A stretch of DNA of 64,000 bases from JASDSY01 sp041441465 (GTDB lineage: Bacteria; Muiribacteriota; UBA9980), in contig JASDSY010000039.1 in the NCBI GenBank assembly GCA_041441465.1, forward strand, positions 1-64,000, given 5' to 3'. Made by a program: the position numbers and the translations under genes. Under the pieces are notes generated by a model. That model did no database searches and was not told the DNA's origin. It worked only from the letters and a program-made list of their open reading frames with translations. Positions 17,008-27,100 of the stretch are shown here, in pieces. Positions within the stretch are counted from its first letter, which is position 1. Every line of letters begins with the position of its first letter.

Positions 17008-17535
17008 ATGAGCATTAAGGATAAAGAAAAATTAAATTCCGACCTTATGGATGAAGAATTAGATGACGAAGAAACTGAAGATATGCAGGAAGATAAGTAT
17101 TTGACATTTCATCTGCATAACGAAGAATACGGTATTGAAATTAAACACGTTACAGAAATAATCGGAATTCAGAACATAACCGCAGTTCCTGATATGCCTA
17201 ATTACATTAAAGGCGTCATCAATCTTCGCGGCAAGGTAATTCCCGTAATGGACGTGAGAGTTCGTTTCTTAATGCCCGAATTGCAATATAATGACCGCAC
17301 CTGCATAATAGTAATAAATGTTAACGGACAGTTAATCGGTCTTATTGTAGATTACGTTTCAGAAGTTTTGGATATACCGAAATCGAATGTTGAACCGCCG
17401 CCGAAAATAAATAAAGGGATGGGCAGCAAATTTATTCAGGGTATGGGTAAAGTCGGCGATAAAGTAAAAATATTATTAAACGCTGATAAGCTGCTATTTG
17501 AAGAAGACCTTGAAAAATTATCAAAGATAAATTAA
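17008..17535 (+). CDS. CheW-type chemotaxis coupling protein
   Basis: A 175-residue protein with an acidic N-terminal extension (about 1-28, EELDDEETEDMQED) and a CheW domain (about 30-170). Signature features are YLTFHLHNEEYGIEIKHVTEIIG, PDMPNYIKGVINLRGKVIPVMDVR and LIGLIVDYVSEVLDI. CheW proteins link chemoreceptors to the kinase CheA. Neither cheA, cheR/B nor a receptor lies in this window. The only signalling neighbours are the divergent sensor (16045-16821) and the downstream hybrid kinase (17683). It has a strong promoter and an ideal ribosome binding site. It may serve a chemotaxis array encoded elsewhere or a non-flagellar signalling complex. Confidence 0.93.
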   Translation: MSIKDKEKLNSDLMDEELDDEETEDMQEDKYLTFHLHNEEYGIEIKHVTEIIGIQNITAVPDMPNYIKGVINLRGKVIPVMDVRVRFLMPELQYNDRTCIIVINVNGQLIGLIVDYVSEVLDIPKSNVEPPPKINKGMGSKFIQGMGKVGDKVKILLNADKLLFEEDLEKLSKIN

Positions 17536-17634
17536 TTATTTCAGAATCGAATAACCTTCTTTGAAATATGCCCTGGTACAAATAACTAAACATAAAGATA
17601 TATTACTTAAAAAATGTAGAAAAAATTGTAAAAT

Positions 17635-17666
17635 AAACATTGGGCGAGTTATATCGCCCGATGTTT
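17635..17666 (+). terminator. Hairpin between cheW and the hybrid kinase gene
   Basis: AAACATTGGGCGA (17635-17647) pairs with TCGCCCGATGTTT (17654-17666) across 13 positions with one G-T wobble and a 6-base loop. A T-rich stretch follows. It could end cheW transcription, or act as a 5' leader structure of the kinase gene, whose ATG is only 16 bases further and lacks a Shine-Dalgarno. A possible -10 (TAAAAT, 17629-17634) lies just before it. Confidence 0.55.
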
Positions 17667-17682
17667 AAACTATTTTATTTTT

Positions 17683-20148
17683 ATGGACAAACAAGTAATA
17701 AAATTATTAATTATCGAAGACAACCCGGGCGATGTCGATTTGATAAAAGAAATTTTATCAGATTCGACAAGTGATTCTATTTCTTTTTTACCCAACAATG
17801 CAGATACGCTGAAAAGCGCCATATTAATTCTCATTCAAGAACATTACGATATTGTGCTGCTTGATTTAACGCTTCCTGACAGCAGCGGGATCGAAACAAT
17901 CTCAAAAATCGTTAAAAACGTCGAAAATATTCCTATCATAATACTTACCGGAAACGACAATTCAGATCTTGCCATAAAAGCTTTAGGAATGGGCGCACAG
18001 GATTATCTGGTAAAAGGCCAGGTCGATTTCAAATCGCTTTCCAAATCGATATTATACGCGATCGAGCGCTGCAAAACACAAATTCTTGAAATCCACAAGC
18101 AAAAACTTGAAAAATTAGTCGAAGAACGCCTGAAAGAGCTTAATGAAAAAGAAAGCCAGCTCAAGGCATTTATAGACAGCCTTCCCGATCCGGCCTGGCT
18201 TAAAGATACGAACTCGCGCTACATAATCGTAAATAAAGCATTTCTAAATATGCCCGATTTAAAATCAAAAGATATAATCGGAAAAACAGATTGCGAAGTT
18301 TTTCCAAAATCTGAAACGCTCGAGAAAATTCTTAACGGCGATCTCGAAGTAAAAAATACAAAAAAAATTTTTAAATTCGAGACAAAGTATATTTTTCCCG
18401 ACAATCGCGAAGTCTGGACAGAAACTGTTAAAGCGCCGGTTTTTGACAATTCGGGAAATATAATAGGTATAATAGGAATAGCCCGAGATATAACAATGCA
18501 TAAAGAAGCGGCGGAATGGCTGCAGCTTGCGCACACAAAACTTGAAAAGATAGTCCAGGAACGAACTTTCGAATTAGAAAAAGCAAAAACCGAGGCGGAA
18601 TACGCAAATAAAGCCAAAAGCGAATTTCTCGCCAACGTAAGCCACGAAATACGCACTCCGCTCAACAGCATAATAGGCTTTTCTGAAATGCTAAACCAGA
18701 GCCGCCTCGATGAAATGCAGCAAAAATTCATCAGCTATGTCACGATTAACGGCAATCTTCTTCTAGCTTTAATAAATGACATACTTGATTTTTCAAAAAT
18801 AGAAGCCGGCAAACTCGAACTCGAGAAAATAGAATGCAACCTTTCCGAAATAATAACCGGAATATATAACATACAAAATTTAGCGGCAGCTAAAAAAGGC
18901 GTAAAATTAAGTTATTTTATAACTCCAAACTTTAATTTTAATATCATGGCCGATCCGACAAGGCTGCAGCAAATTTTATTAAATCTGGTAAGTAACGCTA
19001 TAAAGTTCACTGAAAGCGGGGGCAATGTCAAAATAGACGCAAGGGTAAAATTTGAAACGGCGACACAGGTTTGTTTTAAAATCTGCGTAATAGACGAAGG
19101 CATCGGAATTGCCCCCGATAAGCACGAACTTATTTTCAAGCCGTTTTCCCAGGCGGAAGCGGCGACAACACGCAAATATGGCGGTACCGGCCTTGGATTG
19201 ACAGTAGCTAATAATCTTGTAAAATTGATGGGCGGGGAAAAAATCTTCATAGAGAGCTCGCCGGGTGCGGGCAGCAATTTCTTTTTCATAATTAATTTTC
19301 AAAAAGCCTCTCCCGTTAACACAGGACAGCAATATGTCAGCAACAAAAAAGCAGAACTTAATACGCCGGCCAAACGTTCATACAAAATATTATTAGTCGA
19401 AGATAATTTTTTTAATATCGAATTATTGACGCAGCTATTGCAAATGAAAGGGCATCATGTGACAGCACTTGAAAACGGACTTGAAGCTATAAAATCGCTG
19501 CAAACGCAAACATTCGATATTATTCTAATGGATATAAACATGCCAGAGCTTGACGGTTATGAAACTACACGACAAATAAGGAAATCAGGCTTTACAATAC
19601 CGATTATAGCAATTACCGGAAGCGCCATGAAAGGTGAGTTAGAAGCATGTCTCGCGGCCGGAATGAACGAATATATTACCAAACCCATAAACATATATAA
19701 CTTAGAGAAAATTATAGAAAAGAACATAAAAACTAAATTTGAAACAGCCTACGAGCAACCGGTACAGTCTGCCGGAACAACCGAAATAAATCTAAATTCA
19801 CAAATAAAGCATACGCTCGTTTTCGATAAGGCTGCCTTAATTTTTAATACAGATTCAAATGATGAAATAATAAAATCATTCATTGGTTCATTCCTGAAAT
19901 ATTTTCCGAAATATTTTAATGAGCTGCAAGAGGCGTATCAAACTAAAATCGATGTAAAAATAGCCGGAGCAGCTCATAAACTTAAAGGCTCGGCCCTTAA
20001 CGCCGCCGCCATGACAATAGCCGAAAAACTTTTACAAATTGAAAAGCTGGCAAAAAAAAATCAAACAGATGAAATCGAAAAATTAATAACTGAAATATCG
20101 AACGAATTTAAAAATTATACAGAAGAAACGAAAGGTTTATTAAAATAA
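17683..20148 (+). CDS. Hybrid sensor histidine kinase (REC-PAS-HisKA-HATPase-REC-HPt)
   Basis: An 821-residue cytoplasmic phosphorelay protein with no membrane segment. Order: receiver 1 (phospho-acceptor Asp about 61 in LLDLTLPDS), PAS (about 155-285, IDSLPDPAWLKDTNSRYIIVN), coiled coil, HisKA (His about 321 in NVSHEIRTPL), HATPase (N box LLNLVSNAIKFT, G1 DEGIGI, G2 GGTGLGL), receiver 2 (Asp about 617 in LMDINMPELDG) and HPt (His about 765 in AAHKLKGSAL). All phosphorelay residues are present, so it is predicted active. An N-terminal receiver in front of the kinase suggests that it is itself controlled by another kinase. No Shine-Dalgarno is visible. The next gene starts 12 bases after its stop. 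Confidence 0.95.
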   Translation: MDKQVIKLLIIEDNPGDVDLIKEILSDSTSDSISFLPNNADTLKSAILILIQEHYDIVLLDLTLPDSSGIETISKIVKNVENIPIIILTGNDNSDLAIKALGMGAQDYLVKGQVDFKSLSKSILYAIERCKTQILEIHKQKLEKLVEERLKELNEKESQLKAFIDSLPDPAWLKDTNSRYIIVNKAFLNMPDLKSKDIIGKTDCEVFPKSETLEKILNGDLEVKNTKKIFKFETKYIFPDNREVWTETVKAPVFDNSGNIIGIIGIARDITMHKEAAEWLQLAHTKLEKIVQERTFELEKAKTEAEYANKAKSEFLANVSHEIRTPLNSIIGFSEMLNQSRLDEMQQKFISYVTINGNLLLALINDILDFSKIEAGKLELEKIECNLSEIITGIYNIQNLAAAKKGVKLSYFITPNFNFNIMADPTRLQQILLNLVSNAIKFTESGGNVKIDARVKFETATQVCFKICVIDEGIGIAPDKHELIFKPFSQAEAATTRKYGGTGLGLTVANNLVKLMGGEKIFIESSPGAGSNFFFIINFQKASPVNTGQQYVSNKKAELNTPAKRSYKILLVEDNFFNIELLTQLLQMKGHHVTALENGLEAIKSLQTQTFDIILMDINMPELDGYETTRQIRKSGFTIPIIAITGSAMKGELEACLAAGMNEYITKPINIYNLEKIIEKNIKTKFETAYEQPVQSAGTTEINLNSQIKHTLVFDKAALIFNTDSNDEIIKSFIGSFLKYFPKYFNELQEAYQTKIDVKIAGAAHKLKGSALNAAAMTIAEKLLQIEKLAKKNQTDEIEKLITEISNEFKNYTEETKGLLK

Positions 20149-20160
20149 AAGGGCATAAAA

Positions 20161-22080
20161 ATGAGTTTTGACGCATTAACACTTAAAATTTTGACGCTTG
20201 AAACAAAGAACAAAATTACCAATAAAACAATAGAAAAAGTAATAGAAAACCGTGAAAAAGAATTCGCATTCATAATACGAGACGAAATCTCGCAGTCGAT
20301 ATTATATATATCAATTAATCCTAATTTTCCCTGCCTTTTTGAATCCTCGAATAAAAAATTCAATTTCACGAGCTGTCCCAGCAACTTTTCGGCGCTCTTA
20401 AAAAAATACACCGAAGGCGCCAGAATTGTAAATTCATTTATAATCCATTCAGACAGGATTTTCATAATCGAGCTTTTAAAAAAGGACAATTTCTGCGAAA
20501 AAAAATACAGCCTTATCTTCGAGTTCATGGGCAAGCACAGTAACGCGATATTATATAACGGCCATTTAAGCCTGGAAAAAGCGGTAATGCAAAATATAGT
20601 GGGCGCATATCAAAACAGTGAAAATATACTTGACTTCATAATTAATCCGCCCAAAATCGACGTTCAAAAATTAACTTTAGATGAACTTGAAATGCTGCCA
20701 AAATCTTTTTTTGAAAATAAAAAAGATTTCATAAATAAATATAACGGCTTTTCGCCGAAATTAACTTCATTATTAGCCTGCGCAGACGATTTTAACGATA
20801 TTTTAAAAATATTTCCGCTGAATCAGTATAACGAATTAATAAATTTAATAAAACTCAGAACATTGAGCCGCGCCAATAATAACGAAATTGGCCAGGGTCT
20901 GCCGTTGCTTTGCTCATTCAAACCGGGGCTCTATGCCGAAACAAAAGAAAAAAAATCCGGCGCCGGCAATAAAATAGCAGAACAAAAAAAATATTTCGTT
21001 TATCCGTTCTATCCAGCTCATTCGGATAATAATTTAAAAGTCGAGCTTTTAAAAGAAAAAGGCAGCCTGAACGAGGCGTATTGCGATTTTTTCAACGAAT
21101 ATAATTCTCGGTCGCTTATTGGCAAAATCAGTCAAAAAATTAATAAGCTTCTGGAAATAGCGTTATTCAAAGAAAGCGTATACAGACAGGATTTCAATGA
21201 ATCGAAAAATTATGAAACCTGCAAAACAAACGGCCAGCTTCTTCTTACGGCGCTTTACTCAAAATCCGAACCTTCGGCAGAAAACAGCCGTCTTGAAGAA
21301 AATAAAAATGAAATTGAAATTAGCGGAGAAAAGATAAAAATAGATTGCAAAATAAGCATTTCCGACAACGCTCAAAAATATTTTAAAAATTATAAAAGAC
21401 AGCATTCAAAAAACTTATACGCAGCGCAAAACCTTAATAAATATGAAAATTTAATAAATGAAATTCATGGCTGTAAAAATTCTCTAGAAAGCGTCAACTT
21501 TTTTGAAGAAGCCGAAAAAATAATAGCGGCAACAGAAAAGCAAATTACAGACATAGCCAGAAAGATATTTGCCGGAAAAAAAGACTTTAAAAAATTTACA
21601 GAAGAATTCGGCAGCCGTATTAAAAACCTGAAAACACAATTAAAAATTAAAAACTTTAGCGGCGGACCGGCGCCTATCAACTCCGCAAATGATCAAACTC
21701 AGTATTACCGCCATTTTTTAACAGAAGACGGACTTTCGATATTCGTAGGGAAATCAGATACAGGAAACGACTACGTTTTATCCAAAATAGCAACGCAGGA
21801 AGATTACTGGTTCCACGTAAAGGATTTCAGAGGCTCATCGGTAATTTTAAAGGTACAAAAAAATACAGATGACGATATAATAAAAAATGCACTTAAAGAA
21901 GCGGCACTTTACGCCGCTTACTATTCGCAAGGCCGCAGCGCGACAAAGATTTTCGTCTCATGCGCTAAGAGAAAGCATGTAAAAAAAATAAAACATGCCG
22001 CAGGAAAAGTCACATTCACTAATGAAAGTACAATATTAATAGACATAAATCAACTCGAGGCCAAATTCCATAATCAATAA
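20161..22080 (+). CDS. rqcH: RqcH/NFACT family ribosome quality-control protein
   Basis: A 639-residue NFACT protein (historically 'fibronectin-binding protein A'). Family members bind obstructed 50S subunits carrying peptidyl-tRNA and recruit tRNA-Ala to add C-terminal alanine tails that mark stalled chains for decay. The N-terminal NFACT-N part shows the typical FEFMGKHSNAIL segment near residue 120. A coiled-coil middle (about 410-515) follows, and then the NFACT-R domain (about 525-625: GLSIFVGKSDTGNDYVLSK, DYWFHVKDFRGSSVIL, KAALYAAYYSQGRS). It begins 12 bases after the hybrid kinase stop, with AAAGGG as ribosome binding site, so the two share a transcript. Slightly longer than B. subtilis RqcH but intact. 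Confidence 0.9.
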   Translation: MSFDALTLKILTLETKNKITNKTIEKVIENREKEFAFIIRDEISQSILYISINPNFPCLFESSNKKFNFTSCPSNFSALLKKYTEGARIVNSFIIHSDRIFIIELLKKDNFCEKKYSLIFEFMGKHSNAILYNGHLSLEKAVMQNIVGAYQNSENILDFIINPPKIDVQKLTLDELEMLPKSFFENKKDFINKYNGFSPKLTSLLACADDFNDILKIFPLNQYNELINLIKLRTLSRANNNEIGQGLPLLCSFKPGLYAETKEKKSGAGNKIAEQKKYFVYPFYPAHSDNNLKVELLKEKGSLNEAYCDFFNEYNSRSLIGKISQKINKLLEIALFKESVYRQDFNESKNYETCKTNGQLLLTALYSKSEPSAENSRLEENKNEIEISGEKIKIDCKISISDNAQKYFKNYKRQHSKNLYAAQNLNKYENLINEIHGCKNSLESVNFFEEAEKIIAATEKQITDIARKIFAGKKDFKKFTEEFGSRIKNLKTQLKIKNFSGGPAPINSANDQTQYYRHFLTEDGLSIFVGKSDTGNDYVLSKIATQEDYWFHVKDFRGSSVILKVQKNTDDDIIKNALKEAALYAAYYSQGRSATKIFVSCAKRKHVKKIKHAAGKVTFTNESTILIDINQLEAKFHNQ

Positions 22081-22116
22081 GTCAATTTATAAAAAAGCCG
22101 CAAATATTTATTCCGG

Positions 22117-24111
22117 TTAACCGCAATTATCATAAACTATATTTATGACAAAGCTTTTCTCTTCAAACGACTTGAAATTTAAATCATATGTAAAAGTCAA
22201 CCCATACGAATGCGCGTTCAAAGACGTCTTTGTCACATCCGGCACCAATCTTGAAAAATTCACATAGACATAGTTATTATTTAATTTATTTATTATGCCG
22301 ATTCCAGACCCGCTCAACTGATATTCCTTTTCAAATTCAAATGACTGGCCGTCGCTTGAAATAAATCCCAATATAGAACGGCCGTAACGTATAACGCTTA
22401 GATAATCCGGCGCAAAAGAATATCTTACGATCCATTTTATCGAATTTTCTGAAACCTGGTTATTTTTAATGATAAACTTAGTTTCAAACTTATTGTTATA
22501 AAGCGAAGTTCCTTTTGAAACCTGAAATTCGCCTATATTTGACGAAAACTGAGCTCCGACAAGCAGCGATTGCGACTGCTGGTAGGAATATTTTACGGCT
22601 TTTTCGCCGTCACGCTCATGCGAAGCCAGAATATAAGTATCGATACCGGAGCAGGATTCCGGAATGCCGCTGGTCCGCATTAAATCAGAAGGCACTATAA
22701 ATTCGCCTATCGCTTCACCGCCGCTGGCTAAATGAATAAAACTGCCGATTTCGCTGTTCTGCCTAAGCAGCACGAAAACCCTGTCATTTATAAAAAGTAT
22801 CTCATTTCTCAAATCGCTGTTTATATCCGCAAGGTATACGCCCTTGCTTTTTATGCGAAGGTCCTGCAAATAGTTTAAATGTATAGCCGCCTTCGATAAT
22901 ATTTCGTAATGCAGCGAATTTTTCTCCAACTCGGCCGGCCTTCCAAATGAATATTGATAAAAAAGGCCTATTGCTTTAGAAAGTTCTATCAGCGGCATAA
23001 ACGATAATTTTTCGCGGTCAGCGCGTAAAAGTCCGGAAAAATTTTTTTGAGTTTCGTATACTTTTTTACTAAAATTATTAATCAATGATATATATTTAGA
23101 ACTCGAATCCGCGCTGTTAAATTTCTCATAAATATCAGGAATATCGCTTCCGGCATACCTTGAAAATCCTGACGATTCTACGCTGAATTCTTTTTTCTCA
23201 CGCAGCGCAGCATTTTTTTCATTATACCATTTTTCAAACAAACATAATTCCGCGTAATTCGAATTTATTATCCACTCAAGAATGGTCGTGACAAAACCTC
23301 CGATTCTTATGAGATCGGCATGAGTTTTAGCGAACATGCTTAAAAGGCTGTTAATGTCGATTTTTAAAGTGATCAGCGAATCCTTTTCGACAAAATCAAA
23401 AGCATTAAATGCCTCGCTTAGAAATTTAAAAAAAGTTTTTTCATTGCCGTCGACCACATATTTTTTAAGCCTTTCAGAAAACATTGTGAATTCTTGAAAA
23501 ATAGTAAAATCTCCTGTTCCGGAAACTACTTTGCGCGGCATAAAAATATTTTTTAAAATGCCGTTTATATTTTTACGCCCCTTCTTTTCGATTAAATCGG
23601 CAAATTCGGCCACTTGCCTCGGCGACAGGTAGCAATCATCAAGAATAATGTATTTAAAATCATTTTCGTTCAAAACCGTAAACATTTCTTTCGAAAAACA
23701 GCCGAACGGAGGGATGAATCCTTTGGGCAGCACGTCAAATACGGATTTAATATAATCACGGTGCTTTATTATCTGTTCGCTGACAATCGTTTTTTCGAAA
23801 ACGGTAAGAAGACTATTCGAAAAGCCGCTGCCTAAAAATTCAAGTCGGCCCTGAGAAAACAGAGAGGCTATTTTTTCAACGAATTTATAATTATGCCATA
23901 GCATTCCGGAAAGAGTAATGCCAGAAATTTTTAAATTCAAGCACACGCTCGGATATTTATCCAAAAGTTCTATAACCGGGCTTATAATACGATTTATTTC
24001 GTCTCGCTGCCGCGGTCCGAAATAGGAATCATAACAAAGCAATATGGCAATGGGCGGCGATTGATGATGCCCGAATCCCATCTTGATAAATTTCTTAAAA
24101 AAAGAAAGCAC
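22117..24111 (-). CDS. GH57/NodB-superfamily protein with altered active site
   Basis: A 664-residue protein. The N-terminal half looks like the (beta/alpha)7 barrel shared by glycoside hydrolase 57 and polysaccharide deacetylases: ILLCYDSYFGPRQ, GMLWHNYKF, LEFLGSGFSNSL, KGFIPPFGCFSKEM, FKYIILDD. The C-terminal ~270 residues are beta-rich, like the sandwich domains of GH57 glucanotransferases. Residues expected for catalysis are not obvious: the GH57 nucleophile segment (normally WxPE) reads IPPFG. That resembles the NodB motif RPPxG but lacks its Arg. I therefore cannot say whether it is a hydrolase, transferase, deacetylase or inactive. It starts at a GTG with AAAGGAG 7 bases upstream, and follows dnaE by 44 bases. 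Confidence 0.65.
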   Translation of the reverse strand: MLSFFKKFIKMGFGHHQSPPIAILLCYDSYFGPRQRDEINRIISPVIELLDKYPSVCLNLKISGITLSGMLWHNYKFVEKIASLFSQGRLEFLGSGFSNSLLTVFEKTIVSEQIIKHRDYIKSVFDVLPKGFIPPFGCFSKEMFTVLNENDFKYIILDDCYLSPRQVAEFADLIEKKGRKNINGILKNIFMPRKVVSGTGDFTIFQEFTMFSERLKKYVVDGNEKTFFKFLSEAFNAFDFVEKDSLITLKIDINSLLSMFAKTHADLIRIGGFVTTILEWIINSNYAELCLFEKWYNEKNAALREKKEFSVESSGFSRYAGSDIPDIYEKFNSADSSSKYISLINNFSKKVYETQKNFSGLLRADREKLSFMPLIELSKAIGLFYQYSFGRPAELEKNSLHYEILSKAAIHLNYLQDLRIKSKGVYLADINSDLRNEILFINDRVFVLLRQNSEIGSFIHLASGGEAIGEFIVPSDLMRTSGIPESCSGIDTYILASHERDGEKAVKYSYQQSQSLLVGAQFSSNIGEFQVSKGTSLYNNKFETKFIIKNNQVSENSIKWIVRYSFAPDYLSVIRYGRSILGFISSDGQSFEFEKEYQLSGSGIGIINKLNNNYVYVNFSRLVPDVTKTSLNAHSYGLTFTYDLNFKSFEEKSFVINIVYDNCG

Positions 24112-24155
24112 TTAAAGTCTCCTTTACCACTATCATCTTAGTATTATCAGTCAAA

Positions 24156-27100
24156 TTATTCAGACCTTAAAAAATCTATATAAATATTAAGCCGGCCGGA
24201 AAATTTTTCCGTCATTTTAAGACCGTTAACAAATTTTTCGGAAAAATTAACCTTTTTATTAGTGGCAATACGAAATCTTCCGGTTTTAATAAATAACGGC
24301 ATTTCTCCCGGATAACGCTCTACGGCGTGTTTTATAAGAGCCGGCAGGGACGCCTCTATATTTTCGGCGCCGGCCTCATCCTTGATTTCAATATATGCCT
24401 TAAAATCAATACTTGCCTCACGATAAGAAATTATATTTTTTAAAATAAAAAATTCGCTTTCTAAAATATCAGGCAGGTTATTCTCGTTAAAATCATCAAA
24501 TTTACGGATCTTAATATAAAAATCTATAAACACGAGCTCGAATTTATTTAAGCGGTTAATTTTTGCGGCTAATTCCTGATTGACATAAAATTTAAAGTTT
24601 TTTTTGCAATTTTTAGAAATGCCGCCGATTTTCACTTCCATAACGGCAGGTTCAAAATTTAATATTACGCCGTAAGTGCGAATAATTTTTGAAACACGGC
24701 AATTTTCGATAATTGTTTCATTTTCCGGCGGTTCTTCATCATATTCCAATAAATTTATAGAATCGAGAGGTAAAATATTAACGTATTTTAAAATTTCACG
24801 GCCGTAAAATTTTTCGATATCAAATCTGAACGAGGCTTGGGAATCTGAAGATTCGCTGACTTCGGCCCTGGAATTCGGCATGAATTTTTTTTCCGCAAGC
24901 TTAAAATTTACCGCCTCTTCGGGTTTAAAAAAAGTTATCTGGCCGCGGTCAGTGGTTTTTGAAGCGGTTTTACGATTTAAAATAAAAGCGCTTAATTCAG
25001 ATGCAATCCTTTCGCGCGAACGCCCTTCGCCAATAGAATCGAGCCCGCCGTTTTTTATTATAAGATCCAGCTCATTCATTCTGATTTTACCGGCCCGCGC
25101 GGCAAGCCGCTCCATAAAATCGCCGAAACTTAAATATAAGCCGTTAATTTTTCTTTCCTCGATTATTTCATGCGCAGTTATGGCCGAAATCGCCGGAATT
25201 CTCATAAAGCCGGTACGAATTACAGTATCGGCGCCGATTTTAGATATGGAATAATAAAGTTCAGATAAATTAACGTCTATTCCGGTAACTTTAATATGCC
25301 TGCGCCTCAAAAATTCAATTTTAAGCATATGATCGCGGCCGTGATTTTTTATTTCGCCATTTAAAAGACCGAGCATATATTCAGCCGGATAATTCGCCAT
25401 AAAGTAAGCCATCACGTAGGCTATTCTTGAATAAGCAGAAGAATGCGCCTGATTGAAACCGTACTGAGCGAATTTTGAAATCAATCCAAATATATTGCCG
25501 GCAATTTTAAAATCAATCTTACGCGCCTTGGCCTTTTGCATAAAACGCTGATATTCCTCGTCGACCTTTTCGGTGCGCTTTTTAGACATAATATCACGCA
25601 GCGTATCTGCTTCCGAATAGCTATATCCGAAAATTTCAATCGCGATTTTCATTACCTGTTCTTGAAAAACTATAAGCCCGTAAGTATCATCAAGAATGTT
25701 CTTAAGCGCGGCAATCGGGTATGTATACGCGGCGCCCTTATTTTTTCTTACGATGTAATCTTTTAAAATATTGCCTTCTATAGGCCCGGGCCTTATAAGC
25801 GCAATCGCGACCGCCAGTTCATGGATACTGGAAACCTTAAGTTCAGGCAGAAATTTTCTGAATAAAAAAGTTTCAAGCTGAAATACGCCGAATGTTTCGC
25901 CGGAACTTATCAAGTCATAGGTCTTTTTATCGCCTAAGTTTATATTTTCGATATCGATTTCAACGCCGGAATATGTTTTTACGGCAGCCCTTATTTCCTC
26001 AATTTTTTCAAGTGCGTTAATACCGAGAAGATCCATTTTCAAATAACCCAGGCCCTCTAACGCTGTCATGTCAAGGCCGGTAACATATATCCCCTCGTTC
26101 TTTCTCATCAAAAAAACATCTTTTTTCAGGGATTCCGGCGCAATCACAACGCCGCCCGCATGAATAGACGTCTGCCTTATGTTATTAAGAAGCGGCTCGG
26201 CCGCCTCCAAAAAATCGCCGAATTTTCCGTTAGCAGCGATGACACGCGCCGTCAGAGGCGATTTTGCAATTTTTTCAACCGGCGCGTTCGGATCAAGAGA
26301 AATTATCTTATCGACAGCCTGGGCAAATTCCCTGGAGTGCACTTCGGGAATTTCGAATAATTTAAATAAAACGCCGAACAAAGCCTTGTGTTTCAAATGA
26401 TTAAAAGTCAAAATTTGCGCGACATTATCAATACCAAAACGAGAAACTATATATTCGATAATTTTATAGCGGCCTGAGGAGGCAAAGTCGATATCGATAT
26501 CAGGCATTTTCACGCGTTCAGGGTTCAAAAACCTTTCAAACATCAATTTTTCTTCTACCGGATCAATTTTAGTTATGCCGGTAAGATAGCACACCAGGCT
26601 CGAACATGCCGATCCGCGGCCCGGTCCGACAGGAATTCCAACTTTTCGGGCATAATTTATAATGTCGGCCACAATTAAAAAATAACCTGAAAAATCCTTG
26701 CCGCTTATAATGTCAAGCTCTCGTTTAAGGCGATCCTGATAAATTTCAAGACTGGCCGGCCGTAATTTTCCCAGCGCGTTATTCGACAAAAACTCAAGGT
26801 ATGAATTTTCATTAAATCCTTCAGGTACATTAAAGCCCGGCATTTTTAAGGCGGTATCCGAAAGATCGAGGTTGCATTCAAACGCGATATCGCGCGTAGC
26901 TTCAACCGCACCTTTTATATGCGAAAAAAGAAAACTCATCTCGCCCGCGCTTTTAATATGAAGTCTTGCTGAATTTGAAAGTTTCTCGAGGGCGTCATTA
27001 AAGCTAACGGAATTTCTCATCGCATACGCGGCAGCATAACCCTTGAAATCACGGGGATTAATATATTGGCAATTATTGACGGCAACGGTCCTTATGCCAT

